The translations under genes and the position numbers were made by a program. The notes beneath the pieces were generated by a model that saw nothing but the letters and a program-made list of their open reading frames with translations, had not been told where the DNA came from and made no database searches. Below, piece by piece: positions 37,311-49,386 of a stretch of DNA of 64,000 nucleotides. The DNA is from Archilochus colubris. Lineage: Eukaryota > Chordata > Aves > Apodiformes > Trochilidae. The stretch's first letter is position 1. Each line of letters begins with the position of its first letter. Location: positions 249,676-313,675 of the forward strand of contig CM041104.1 of assembly GCA_023079485.1 (NCBI GenBank). Reading direction: 5' to 3'.

Positions 37311-37459
37311 TTAATTTTTAGCTTCCTATTTCCCCCAAACTGACATCAGCCCCTCAAGTGCTCCAGTCCCCTTCTGCAGTGCCTGGGCTGCTGTTCTGGA
37401 CACCCAGCAGCCAGCTCTGCAGGAAAACTTGGAGACTTCAGACAGCTGCCTGAACATGG

Positions 37460-38113
37460 GAGTACCCAGGGGCCAAGAAGGCCAACTCCTTCTGAACTTT
37501 CTCCTGAAGAAAAGTGTGTCCAGCAGGAGCAGGGAGGTGACCCTGGCCCTGTATCTGCCTTAGTGAGGCCACAGCTGGAGCTCTGTGTGCAGCATTGGGC
37601 ACTGCAGCTTAGGGAGGGCATGGAGGTGCTGGAGAGGGTGCAGAGAAGGGAAACCAAGGTGAGAGGGGTCTGGAGAAGGGGTCTGATGAGGAGAGGTGAG
37701 GGAACTGGGGCTGTTCAGGTTGGAGAAGAGGAGGCTGAGGGGAGAGACCCCACAGCTCTCCACAGCTCCCTGACAGGAGGTGGTGGTGAGGCAGACACTG
37801 CCCTCATCGCTGGTGACCACTGATGGGACAAGAGGAAATAGGGTAAAGCTCCACCAGGGGAGGAAAAACTTCTTCAGCAGTTGTAAACTGGAGCATAAGT
37901 GGTTTCATACAAATATTAGGAAGTTTTCCCTGTGAGGGTGACAGAGCCCAGCACAGCTGCCCAGGGAGGGTGTGGAGTCTCCTTCCCTGGAGACATTCAA
38001 ATCCCACCTGGATGTGTTCTGTGGGACTGCTGGAGGGGACCCTGCTCTGGCAGGGGTTGAGCTCCAGGATCTCTCCAGGTCCCTTCCAGCCCCTGACTTT
38101 CTGTGGTTCTGTG
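37460..38113 (+). mobile_element. CR1 LINE 3' fragment
   Basis: It runs from a degenerate GGCCAAGAAGGCCAACTCC block through GTGAGGCCACAGCTGGAGC, GGAGAAGAGGAGGCTGAGGG and CTGCCCAGGGAGGGTGTGGA to GGTCCCTTCCAGCCCCTGAC and a TTCTGTGGTTCTGTGAT tail. It is the longest CR1 remnant downstream of CHMP4B and is diverged. Confidence 0.85.
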
Positions 38114-38270
38114 ATCCACAGGAGTGCTGAGGCATTGGAACCGGCTGCCCGGGGAGGTGTTCATAAGATGGGTAAATGAAGAGCTGCAGTGAATGGTTTA
38201 GTGTACAGGGGTTGTAGGGTGGACTTGATGATGATCTTAGAGGTCTTTTCCAACCCTGATGATTCTATGA
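38114..38270 (+). mobile_element. Second CR1 3' fragment abutting the first
   Basis: It repeats the CR1 3' order (GGCATTGGAACCGGCTGCCC, GTAGGGTGGACTTGATGATG, GATTCTATGA) right after the tail of the preceding copy. It differs from that copy, so it is a separate insertion or subfamily in head-to-tail order. Confidence 0.75.
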
Positions 38271-41200
38271 AGGTCCTCCTGGCCCAGCTCCTCAGTGGTG
38301 CCTTTGGGGTTTGGTGCTGGGGGTGCTCAGGTGAGCAGCCAGAGGCAGTGGAGTTCCCCAAGATATTTTGGGGAGATGTGGTGAAAGAAAGGCTGCCTGG
38401 GAGGGATTACCAGCAGAGGGCAATGTCGTGATGGATTTCCATCTCTGCAGATACCAAACTACAGCTGGTCCAGTCTGGGAGGTGGAAGATGGGACTGCAA
38501 CTCCCCTCGACCTTTTCGTCCCTTGCAAACCACCCCGGCTCTGGCAACCTTTCTCTCAGCAGACAGGAGGGCAATTTCTAGCCAGGGCAGGCATCTGCTG
38601 GCCCAGCACCTCCCTGTGCCTCCGGTGTGGGATGGATGGGGAGAGGCTCAGAACTGCCCTGGGTGAGCAGCTTCAGGATCAGGGGATCCCAAATCAGCGT
38701 GGCCCAAATCCTGGGTGATGCTGAGGGCTCTGCCTGCCCTCAGAAACCGAGGATGGGGTTTGGCTGCCGGTCTGCTCCCCCGAGGGAAGCTCAAGAGTTT
38801 GCAGACTGACAGAACATAAGACGTGCAAAAGGTACCTGGAACAGGGAATGGAAGCAGAGAGGGAAGTGTCCCCCGAGGGCAAGGCAGAGCATTTGGTAGG
38901 GCTGGGCTCACAGGGCTCTTCAGAGGCAGGAACGGTGTCTGGGGCTCTGTGAGGCTGCAAGCATCTCACTGGGTTTGTGCCTCAAAGAAGCCCCGAATGC
39001 TGCTGCTCCCCTCTGCATGCAGATGGCACCCAGGGACCTCCATCTCCTGTGACCCATGTAGGGGATCATCTGATTGCAAGGGGCAGCATGCAGAGGGGTC
39101 ACACCAAAAGTGTGCTGCAGCATGCAGACCAGCAGCTGCTTTTGCATGGAAGACCCCAAAAAGCAGCAGCTGAGAGGGTGAGAGTAGGGACCTGGGGACT
39201 AGAAAATCATTACAGGAACCAGAGAAATCCCTGGGTGGTTGTGTTGTGGCTCAGCTGATGGGCAGTAAGGTGGCAGCCTGGCCACTCTGGGGTGCAGCAG
39301 ACCCTGTAAAAAGTGATATGATCTTTCCCAATAACTTTGCACCCAGAGCTCACTGCCTGTCCCTTGCCCAGCCTGGATCTGTGTGCTCTGCAGTGACCAT
39401 GATCCAAAGTGTGCTGGAAAAACAACTTATATTTTCTGCTCTGGCCACCTCCAGAGGTGACAGAGTCACAGCAGCATCGGATTTGGAGTGCACCAAAGCC
39501 TTTCTCTGCCAGACTGGTGGCTTTTTGGCCACAAGCATCCCTGTGTGGGGCTGCCTGCAGCTCCTGGGCGCTGGGCTTCATCCTCATGGCACATGGGCAC
39601 CTGGCTGAGGACCAGCCCCTTTGCTGATGCTTTGGTGTCCTTGCTTTGTCCTGCTCTGGTGTTCCATGAAGCAGCACCACAGGATTGTCTCTAGTAACAG
39701 AACAAGAGCCAGGGAAAATTTTCTATCCATCTGAAGTGCTGAGCAGAGGAGGAGATGATCCGTGCTGCAGCTAGAGAGCGATGCTGCTCCCGACACAGCA
39801 GGGAGAGATCACCTCAGTGCATCAGCTCTTTACATTTACAGCTTTTATTTCATCCTCCAGGAAAGCTGCTGCTCCAAAGGCTGCCAGAAGCACAGCCCTG
39901 TTCCCAAACCCAGGAGACCCTGGCTGGGCTCCTGCTCTGCATTTTCTGAGACTGCACTTGTTTGCATTCCAGGGAAGAAGTTTTCCTCATTTTTCAAAAA
40001 AAGATGAGAATAAGGAGGTCAGTTTCATCACAAATAAAACACCCCCATCTTCGTTATTAAGTGTACACCTGCTTCAGCATCAGTTTTGGAGAGAGTTCCT
40101 GGCTTTGATGTTGGATGCTGAAGTCAGAAGACTCCTTGCTGGTAAGCAGATAGCTGGGGTGAATTGTTCTCATCCCTGTCCCTTGGCTGCCTGGCAGCAA
40201 GGCTCAGGGCTGATCCCCAGGACAGTGCTCAGCTCCTGAGATGCTGAATGGACCAACAAGATCTGCTGAGTCTGGAAGGTTTCACCACTTGGCTCCTTTT
40301 TGGGACAGGGGTATAGGAACAAACGTGGCTGATGGCCCCATGGCCTCAGTCTCTGTGGTCTCAGACACAGTCTCTCCTGGACAGGGCTCAGGTCAAGGCC
40401 CTTGGTCAAGGGTGTGGATGTTCCTCCTGTCCTTGCCCCATGGGCTTTCTCACCTCCAAGGTGCAGAAGCCATGGGGAGGCTGTGAGCAGTGAATTCCCT
40501 CCTCTGCAGAGCCCTGGCTGAGCAGCTCATCCTCCTCCCACCCCCCAGGGACACAATGGGGGCTGGCACAGCCTCTACTGGCTCTTCTCACCCTTTCCAG
40601 GGGAGGTCAGGTCATGGCTCTACCCCCAACCAGAAATGATATGGAGAAAAAAAGTAACCCACCCTGATCTAGTGCAGGGAAAGCACCATCCCAGGATGTC
40701 CTCTCCCCATAAAGGTAGGAGGTCTGTCATGGTCTGACTGATCTGTGAATAAATCCTGGGCAGGTTTGTTGTGAGCTGGGATTTGGGGACACAGGGAGTG
40801 ATTTGGAGAGAGCCTCTCCTGTCTCAGCTCCTTGTGGGGCTGAGATGTGCTGCAGAGCTGCTCAGCTTTTGCCAGGGGTGGGCCTCAGGGCTGGGTTGTG
40901 GCTCTCACACTTCTATAGGAAAATAAAACCATCAATGAATGTTTGATGGCATGGGGGGAGGACTGGGTTTGTCAGCACAAGGGCTTAAATGGGTTCGCAG
41001 GTGGGGAAACTGAGGCAGAAAGCAGCAGCACTGCCCTGTGGGACAGGCTCTTGGAAAGCAGGGCCAGCAGGGCTGGTGTCCTCACAGGCAGTGTGTCCCT
41101 TGTGTCCTTGGCACTGCTGTTAACCAAAGCTCCCAGAGCTTCCTCTCCTTCTCTCCTTCTGGAAGGAGTGTCTGGGGCTGCAGCTGAGGTTTCCTGATGG

Positions 41201-42499
41201 GCTGTGTCTGGGAGTGGAGCTGTCACAGCTTCAAGCAGTGAGTGTGGACCCCAATGGCCATGGGATGCTCTTCACCTTGGTGACACTTTTATTTTGGCAG
41301 TGGCTTGTGCAGCTCCATGTTCCAGGAGATGGTCTGGGAGGGTGGGATGGGGCTTTTGGGGGTGCTGGGGTGTGGGGCCTGGAGGCATCACGGGAATGGG
41401 GGGATTGTTCTGTGTGGGGAGGGATCAACCAGCCCGTGGTGGCTCGGTTGGAGCCCTGGAGGCAGCAAACACTGTGCTGAGCATCCCCTAAAATGGGGAC
41501 CTGGCTTCTGGGAGGGGAGCATCTCTGCTGTGTGTCCCTGAATTGGGCATCTCCAGGCTGTCCCAGCTCTGGAGCTCTTGTGTGCATCCAGGTGGTGGTG
41601 GTGGTGGGGATTGCTGGGCTGGTGGCTGGGGATTTGCTGGGGGTTTCTGCAGCACTGAGGGATGTGTCATCATTTTTTCTGCTGTCCCAAAGAGCTCTTT
41701 GGTTGGGACTGAGGGTCCCACAAGCAGCAGCAGATCTGCTTCCCCTGGACTGCAGTGGTGTTGAACAGAAAACCTTGTGATGACCTTCACTGAAGGTCTG
41801 CTGGAGGTTTTGGAGGAAAGAGAAGAAACAGGAACCTCCCAGCTCCAGGTCAAGTGTGGACAGGGACAAGGTTTTGTGCCCATAACTTGTGTGCAAAGAG
41901 AGCAGGAACATCCCAGAGGTGGTTTTTAGACTCTGCCCTGGCAGCCTGCTGCCCAGAGGCAGGAGTCAGGAGCAAGAACTGGGGCTCTGAGCTGGGACAC
42001 ACGTTCCCAGCAGAAGATGCCAACACGTGTCCCAGGAGGTGCTCTGGGAGAGGATGTGTGGTGCAGGGATGGGGGGGGAGCCATCTGTCACTGCTTTCCA
42101 ATTAATGCTGGGTTTGATATGATAATTAAATCTGAATTTTGCATTAATTCTTTGCTAATTATCTACAGAAATGTTTTTGGAGAACTGTCAGCTTGTTGTG
42201 GCAAAGTGATACCCAGCAGGCAGCTGTTGGGTGCTGAGTCCAAGAACTTTGATGGGCTCCTCAGAGCCCCTGGCCATGGGGCTGGAGCTGCTGGGGAGCG
42301 GGTAGCCCCAAGGCCACTGTCTTGGGGGGGGCTTTTCTGGGAAGCCTCCCCTCCCACAGGGCTGGGATGAGGGTCAGGGCTGGCAGTGCTGACAGCTGTC
42401 CTGGTGCCATGTGCTGGGGTCTGCAGGGTTGGGGGAAGGAGGACCCATGGGTGCCCCTCATGAGGTGTGGGGGGGGTCCAGGGGTGCATACTGAAATGA
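38271..42499. other. Intergenic stretch without identified genes
   Basis: Unique, GC-moderate sequence. A short (GGT)n run lies near 41590-41612. The open frames, including 226 codons on the minus strand at 41231-41911, show no recognisable domain. At 42100-42180 an AT-rich block carries several TAATTA-type cores. Confidence 0.6.
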
Positions 42500-42655
42500 C
42501 TTCAAGTTGTGCCAGGGGAGCTTTAGATTGGAGATTGGGAACAATTTCTTTCCATAAAGGGTTGCCAAGCCCTTCCCCAGGCTGCCCAGGGTGGTGGTGA
42601 AGTCCCCATCCATGGAAGGACTGAAAAGCCATAGGGATGTGGTGCTGAGGGTCAC
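42500..42655 (+). mobile_element. CR1 3' fragment
   Basis: Blocks ACTTCAAGTTGTGCCAGGGG, AGGCTGCCCAGGGTGGTGG and GGAAGGACTGAAAAGCCATA give the middle of a CR1 3' region. The terminal tail is missing. Confidence 0.75.
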
Positions 42656-44325
42656 ATTCTCCTGTCTGGAGCAGCTGTGGTGGATGTTTTAGGTGAGCTT
42701 GTCTCCAGTCTGGACAAATCCGGGGTAGGAAAAGTTTAAATTTTACGTCTGTGGTTCTCACTTGGTGCTGTTGTGGCTCATCTGAGTCTTTCCAGGCTGC
42801 TGGAGAGGCAGATCTGGGACTGAGCTGTGGAAGAGGGGTAGCTGGGGGTGAGCAGGGCCCATGCTTTCTTATCAGGGTGCAGGATGGGGCACCGCAGTCT
42901 CAGCCCACAGCCCCTCCAGCTCTGGCTGCTGCTTTTCCCTCTGTTGGTATGAAATGTCCAGTTCTCCCTGCTGAGCACACTGTGGGCTGTTGGTGTCCTG
43001 CACTGTTTGGCTCTGGGGCTCTGCAATGTGTGATTCACCACTGATTTACCTTGTTAAAATACAAAGGAGAGGGAGAAAAAAAAGCAAAAGGAAAGAAAAA
43101 GGGACTTTTCAGTGTAGCACCTGGTGATGCCTCAACAGCTGCCACCGTGGGCTTTCCATGAGCACTTCACACTCTGACATCATTTTTTACCCATTTTAGT
43201 TTGCAGCACACTTGGTACCATTTGCATCCCCTGGGCAGGAGCCAAGGGGCACGAGCACAGGGTTAAATCAGAAGAGCAGCAGGAGTGGGGAGCACGGGGG
43301 CTCTGTGTGTGTGTGCTTTGCTGGGAGTGTTTTTTGGGGAGCAGGGCTGCTCCTTCCCACGTGTCTGCCCAGCCCCAGGCTCTCAGGGCTGGGTGGCTCT
43401 GGGTGCATCCCCTCCTGGGCATCTCCCTGCTCCCAGGGGCTCAGCTCCGTGGTGCATCCAAGGAGAAACTTCTCCCTGTGACACCTGCAGGAACACGGAG
43501 ATTGGGCTGGATGTGGGGTTCACGTGGAGCCTGGCACCTGGGGACAGAGCCTCAGTCACAGACCCCAGGCCAGAGGGGACATTCCAGGGTGGGGGCCATG
43601 TCCCACTGCTGGAGCCCAGTGCTGCTGGACCAGAGAAACCATCACTTGGGCAGATCAGAGGGAGATTTTTGCTTTGATTTTCCTGCTGGGACAGGAAAAA
43701 ATTGCTTTCAGAGAGCCTGACAAATCCTCCTGCACCCATTGCCTTCATCACTTCCCTCTAGGTTATTGTCCCCCCCTAAACCATCTCTCAGCATGGCAAG
43801 GAGGTGCTAAATCAGTTTCTCAGTGCCACAGCTCCTGTTATTGCTTGGAAGGTTTGAGGCACTTTTGATTTACAAATCCATCAAAAAACCAATTCCAGGT
43901 CAGGGAGAGTGATGGGTGTGTTGGGATAAAGAGCATCCTGTGTCTCCTGGACAGGTGCTCTCAGGGTCCCAGTGTCTCCCGTGGTGGCTGGTGAGGAGCT
44001 GGGGACAATCCCTGCTGCAGCTCTGGGGCTTGGTGAGCAGGGGACATTGTGGGCATGAGGTGGCTCAAGTCTGTTGCTTTGAATTTCTGGCCAAGGTTTT
44101 GGTTGAGGCAGGGGAAGGTTTTCTCCTGTGTATCCCCATGGAGGTGGCAGTGGGTGCTCAGTGTTCCTGCTGAGCTGTGCAAAGCAGCCTCCAGGCCCTG
44201 CTCCCTGTCCCTGGGGCACAGCAGGTGCCATGAATGGCTTAGTTCTTTTTTTTGGGATTGCTCTGCACCCTAACAACTGCACCTGATGGGCAGAGCTGGG
44301 CCAGAGCTTGGATCTTCATGGAAGT
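42656..44325. other. Intergenic stretch without identified genes
   Basis: An A-rich purine run at 43064-43105 is the only simple feature. No exon or transposon is recognised. Confidence 0.6.
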
Positions 44326-44942
44326 CTCACAGAACCATTTGGGTTGGAAAGGACCTCAGACACCCTCAAGCACAACCCTTGATCCACTCCCCTCGTGGTT
44401 CCCAGCCCATGGCACTCAGTGCCACATTCAGTCTCTGCTTAAAAACCTCCAGGGATGGAGAATCCCCCCCCTCCCTGGGCAGCCCATCCCAATGCCTGAG
44501 CACCCTCTCTGCAAAGAACTTCTTCCTAACATCCAACCTAAACCTCCCCTGGCAGAGCTGAAGCTGAAGCTTCCTTAGATGTTAGGAAGAAATTCTTAAG
44601 CCCATGGCCTCTTGTCTTGTCTCTGCCTGGGAGCAGAGCCTGACCCCCCCCTGGCTCCAACCTCCTTTCAGGGAGTTGTAGAGAGTGATGAGGTCTCCCC
44701 TGAGCCTCCTCTTCTCCAGCCTCAACACCCCCAGCTCCCTCAGCCCTTCCTCACAGGAATTCTGCTGGATCCCTTCACAACCTCCTTGCTCTTCTCTGGA
44801 CCTGCTTCAGCACCTCAATCTCCTTCCTGAGCTGAGGGGCCCAGAACTGGACACAGGACTCAAGCTGTGGCCTCACCAGAGCTGAGCACAGGGGCAGAAT
44901 CCCTTCCCTGGACCTGCTGGCCACGCTGTTCCTGAGCCAGGC
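44326..44942 (-). mobile_element. CR1 LINE 3' fragment, antisense
   Basis: On the plus strand it starts CACAGAACCATTTGGGTTGG (3' end of the element) and passes CCTCCAGGGATGGAGAATCC, AAGAACTTCTTCCTAACATC, TTTCAGGGAGTTGTAGAGAG and GACCTGCTGGCCACGCTGTT. The two halves join near 44580 with a repeated motif (TTCTTAAG region), so it may be two fragments of one or two copies. Segment 44665-44942 is the inverted near-copy of 22130-22400. Confidence 0.85.
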
Positions 44943-46448
44943 ACTTGGATGGGAAATCCCTGCCCCAGCTCTGCTCACAGGGAATGAATGGGGAGTCTGC
45001 TGGGTGCTGTGGTGCAGCTGAGGTCCCCTGGATCCCATGGCAAAGCTGGGTGTCACCCTGCTGTCACCCTGTCCCAGCAGTTTCCACTGCAGCTGAAGGT
45101 GCCCACGCCGTGGCTGGAGCAGCTCTGGGGGGGCTGCCATGGGGCAGGACTCCTGCCCAGATGTGCTCGTCCCTGCTTTGTAACCAAGCTGCAGGTAGGT
45201 TGTCCCCTGGGCTCTTCATGCTGTGAGAAGCTCGTGGTGCTCTGCCCAGCACTGCATCTCCTCAGGCTGGGTTGAGCTTTGTGGCCAGTGCTGGGCTAGC
45301 AGATGGAGGAGCAGGGGTGCTGGTGCCATGGCAGAAGTGAAGCTGTGTCAGGGCAGGATGAGCCCATCTCAGGACAAGCCATGCAGGAGAAGCAGCAGAA
45401 TGTGGGGGACCCACAGCCTGAGCCCCACCAAACCCCATCCAGTGCTTTGTACTTCTCAGCCTCCTGAGTGCTGGACTCACCCATCTCCATCCCAAAATGG
45501 GCTTCTTATGCAGCCAGGCAGCCGAATTTCTCACGTACATCATCCACAGCATCTTCACCCTGCACAAATCCTGCTGCCCCAGGGAAGGGCACCAGGCACT
45601 GAGAGGTATGTGGAGAGCCAGGGGTAATGGATGGATGGGTGCCTGGCAGGGGGGAGGCAGAGAAAGCTTATTTCAATCGACTGGTTAATGACTTCATCTT
45701 GACAGTGACTCGTTGGCAGCTCCTGGCAGTTCATTTTTCATAACTGAACCGGTGCTTAGCTGCCTTGGAAATTCAGGACTCACTGAGCAGCTCTGTGGCT
45801 GAAGAGAAGCTGAGTTTGGATCAAATTGGGCTCATCCCTGTGCCCTATCCATGCTCTGCATCCTGCATCCCTGCCATCCTCCCTCCTGATGGAAGAATCT
45901 GCTGCTTCCACACAGCATTTCTCATCACCCAGACCTGGATTAACCTGTGTGAGATCCAGAAGAGCTGGGACAAATGGCATCTGTGGTTTGACCTGGACAC
46001 AGCATCCAGTTTCTTTCTGAATTTGTGCCCTTTTACACCTGCTCAGCATGGGGTGGAGCAGGCCCCTTGTTGGGACCAGCAGCAGATACCTGCTCAGCCC
46101 TGGCTGTTGCCTCCCCAGGCTTCTGTCCCACCCCTGGGATGCAGATGGATCATTTCACTCCTCACGTCTCTATGGTGCATGGCTGGAAACATTTGTAATA
46201 TAATGGAACCTTTTCCAAGTCCCTCAGTGTTGCTTGGCAAAGTGCTGGGTATTGTGGTTGATCTTCCTGACCTTTGCTCACTCCGTTATCTTGCTCCATG
46301 CTTCCCCCCCCTCTGTCCCAGTCCTGGCTCTCCAGCCCCCACCCACAATCTGTGCTGGCTTCTCAGCTTGAGCAGAAAAGCTGCACCCTGATGCTGGGGC
46401 TTCACCTCCAGATGGACCCTCTGGCTTCAAGATCTCAGTTGAAATGAT
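44943..46448. other. Intergenic stretch without identified genes
   Basis: Unique sequence. A 208-codon plus-strand open frame at 45765-46391 has no recognisable family and no supporting signals. Confidence 0.6.
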
Positions 46449-46880
46449 CACCTTGGAGAAGAGGAGGCTCCAAGGTGACCTTAAGGTGGCTTTCCAGTCC
46501 CTGAAGGGGGCTACAAGAAAGCTGGGGTAGGACTTGTGACACTGAGGTGTAGTGAGGGGACAAGGAGCAATGGTTTAAAACTTGAAGAGGGGAGATTTAG
46601 GGTGAAGAGACTTGGGACAAGGGCCTGGAGGGTTGTGCTGAGGGGGATGGTTTCAAACTGAAAAAGGGAAGATTTAGGGAAGCAATTCTTTGTTGTGAGG
46701 GTGCTGAGCCCCTGTCCCAGGGTGCCCAGAGAAGCTGTGGCTGCCCCATCCCTGGCAGTGTTCCAGCCCAGGTTGGATGGGGCTTGGAGCACCCTGGGCT
46801 GTGGGAGTTGTCCCTGAGCATGGCAGGGGTGGCACTGGGGGAGCTTTAAGGTCCCTTCCAGCCCAGCCCATTCTATGATC
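46449..46880 (+). mobile_element. CR1 3' fragment with internal duplication
   Basis: From CTTGGAGAAGAGGAGGCTCC to AGGTCCCTTCCAGCCCAGCC and ATTCTATGATCC at 46868-46880. A block beginning TGGTTTAAAACTTGAAGAGG (46571) recurs 77 bp later as TGGTTTCAAACTGAAAAAGG (46648), an internal duplication not expected in CR1. Confidence 0.8.
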
Positions 46881-49302
46881 CAATAACTTCAAAGGCAAAT
46901 ATCCAACCTTCCTGTGACCTGCTCCCCAGGTGTCCCTCCTTGTTCCACCCCACAAGCCATCACAGCTTCTCAGGCTCATTCTTGGTGAGGTCCAAAATGA
47001 CCCAGGATAAAAGAGGAAGCAGAGCATCCATCCTGCTCTGTACAACATCTTCATGAGCACATGGGCAGCCCCATTGCTGCTGCCAGCAGCTTAGCCTGGG
47101 GTGATGGGGCAGCCTCATCTCTGCAGCCTGGACACAGGGCTTGGAACCACAGTGAGGAGCTGGCTGCAGGAGAAAAGTCCCTTCAGCACCATGGTAATAC
47201 ATACTAATTAAGACAAATGTAATTATCCAGGCTGCAAGTCATGCTTAACAAATCAAAACCTTGCAAACATGAAGAGAAAGGAAAAGCAGGCTGCAGGGCT
47301 GGCAAAGCTGAGCACCCTGGCAGGACCTTGGGCGTCATCTCATGGGTCTGGATCCCCAGGAGTTCACCCAGGGCAGAGGGGATGGGTGTACAGCTCCCTC
47401 CACCATCAGAAAGTCCCTGCTGCAAATGAAAGGGGTGAAAGGAAAAAGAAAAAAATGAGGAAAGGCAAAAAAATAAATAGAAAAAATATTAAAGGAGCAA
47501 AGAAAATAAAAAATAAACTGGGTTATTTGTGTATCAAGAACCTGGGGTGATAAATGGATAAAGTGTCCTCCAGGTCCTTTGCCAAGTGGGAAGAATAGGG
47601 ACAATCCATGTCCTCCTCAGCTCTGTTTCCATGGAGGCCACTGCTGGGGACACCCCAGGCACTTAAGATGGTTGGGCAGGAGAGGTTGTAGGGATGGTTT
47701 GATGCTGTTGTGGCATCCCCCTGCTTTGCTATGGGCTGCTTCTTGCCTCCTGCTCCTTTTCTTGCCTCCTGCCCATGTCCTCACCAGCAGCTGGTGGCCT
47801 CCATGGCACCGCTGCTCTCCTGGGGAGGTGGCTGGAGAATTTCAGTGCAGGCTGCATAAAAAATCTTCTTGTCTTTATTCACAGCCATAAACTCATCAAG
47901 GGAAGTGGAGCTCTTGGTACAAGCCCTGAGCTGGGTCACTTTAGGCTTTAGGCTTTGATTTTTAGCTGGCTTTAGTTTTTTATTAGGTCATCTGATTTTT
48001 AGCAGATTAATCAAGCTTTAATTTTTGTCAGGAAGGAGCTGCTAGTGAAAGCTAAATGCAGTAATCACAGGTGGGTGCTGGTGAGGATGGTGGGACTGAG
48101 CTGGTGAGGTTTCCCCTGGGGACAATGTGATGTGTGGGTGCTCCTGGGCTGGCATGGTGAGCTTGGTGCCCACCCTGAGCACCCATGAGCTGAGCATGGG
48201 TCCTTGGTGGGTGTCTCACTGGGAGTCCTGGCTCAGACAAGCTGCTCTTGGTCTACAGCTTGATCTGGTGCAACCAGAACACTTTTGAACCGGAACTGTG
48301 CTGGGAAGACGCTATGGGAAAATCCGTTCCAATGAAATCCTTCCTTGCTTGGTATAAATGTTGGGAAGAGATGATGAGTAATTCTTGTTCCACTGGAAAT
48401 GACAGAAGAGGCTTTTGAGCATGGAGCTGAGAATGAGCAAACAGGTCAGGGAAGGGGATGTTGCCCAGAAGGACACATCACCCCTCGAGCAGGACAGGAC
48501 CATGTGCTCCTGCCAACCCATGCTGTGAGAAAACGTGGGTGGCTTTGTTTTCTGCAAGGGTTTGGTGGGAATTTCTGGGGCTTCTCCCCTTGGAGCCCCC
48601 TCACCTGGCTGGGTCTGGCAGGAGAGAGGCTGCGTTTGCCTTCTTGTGGGTTCCACACGTGGGTGTTTGTGAGGGGATGCTAGAAAGCAATGAGCAAGGC
48701 CTGAAGAATTAAACCAATAAAAATCTGCACAGTAAGTAGAGCTGCTGTCAAATGGGGTTCCGAAGGGAGAGAATACCCTTTCCCCTTTAATTTCTAAGTA
48801 AATCCATTATTAATAATGCTGTTAAAGAGGAAAGACTATTATTACAATTACATTGGTGATGGCAGAGCTGCAGAATCAGTAACACTGGGTATTGACTACC
48901 CAGCTGCTGTCCTCTGGGCTGCCTTTGCTGCAAGGAGCTGAAGTGAGGAGTTATCCCCTTTGTGGCCAAAAGCCCTGAGGCAGCTGAGCTGCCTGCTCCT
49001 TGCTGGCACCTGTGGAAGCCCTGGGAAGAGTCTTGTGGTGCTGGGGGAAGTGGAACCCGGCCCTGGCATCTCCAGGTTGTCATCAGCTCTCCAGGGCTGC
49101 CCGTGCAGGGGACCCAAGAGGCCACAAGGACATGGGCCAGCCTGGGAATGTGCTCATCCCTCCTTGTAGCCTCTTGGCTTCAGGGATCCTATGAAGGTTT
49201 TATGAAGGCTTTTTGCTTTTTCTGAACGTTTTTCCTCTTCCTCCTCTTCCTCTCCTTTTTCCTTTTTCCTTTTCCTCTTTCAGGTGATGAAGCAGGCTCT
49301 TC
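46881..49302. other. Intergenic stretch without identified genes
   Basis: An A-rich tract at 47430-47520 and a T-rich block at 47940-48030 are seen. The segment 48700-48870 is AT-rich with ATTAATAATG and TACAATTACATTGG motifs and could be a conserved element. No exon is recognised. Confidence 0.6.
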
Positions 49303-49386
49303 CCCTCCTCCATCCCCATCTCCATCATCCCCATCTCTATCATCCCCACTTCCATCATCTCCATCCCCATCCCCATTCCCATTCCT
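49220..49386 (+). repeat. Polypyrimidine run and (CCATCN)n microsatellite
   Basis: A C/T-only run (49220-49285) is followed by irregular CCATCT, CATCCC and CATCAT units to 49386. On the minus strand the repeat translates as an acidic Gly/Asp-rich frame of 85 codons, which I regard as an artefact. Confidence 0.8.

Noticed and set aside
41231..41911. 226-codon minus-strand open frame
   Set aside because: Low-complexity Ser/Pro/Thr composition and no supporting signals; likely chance.
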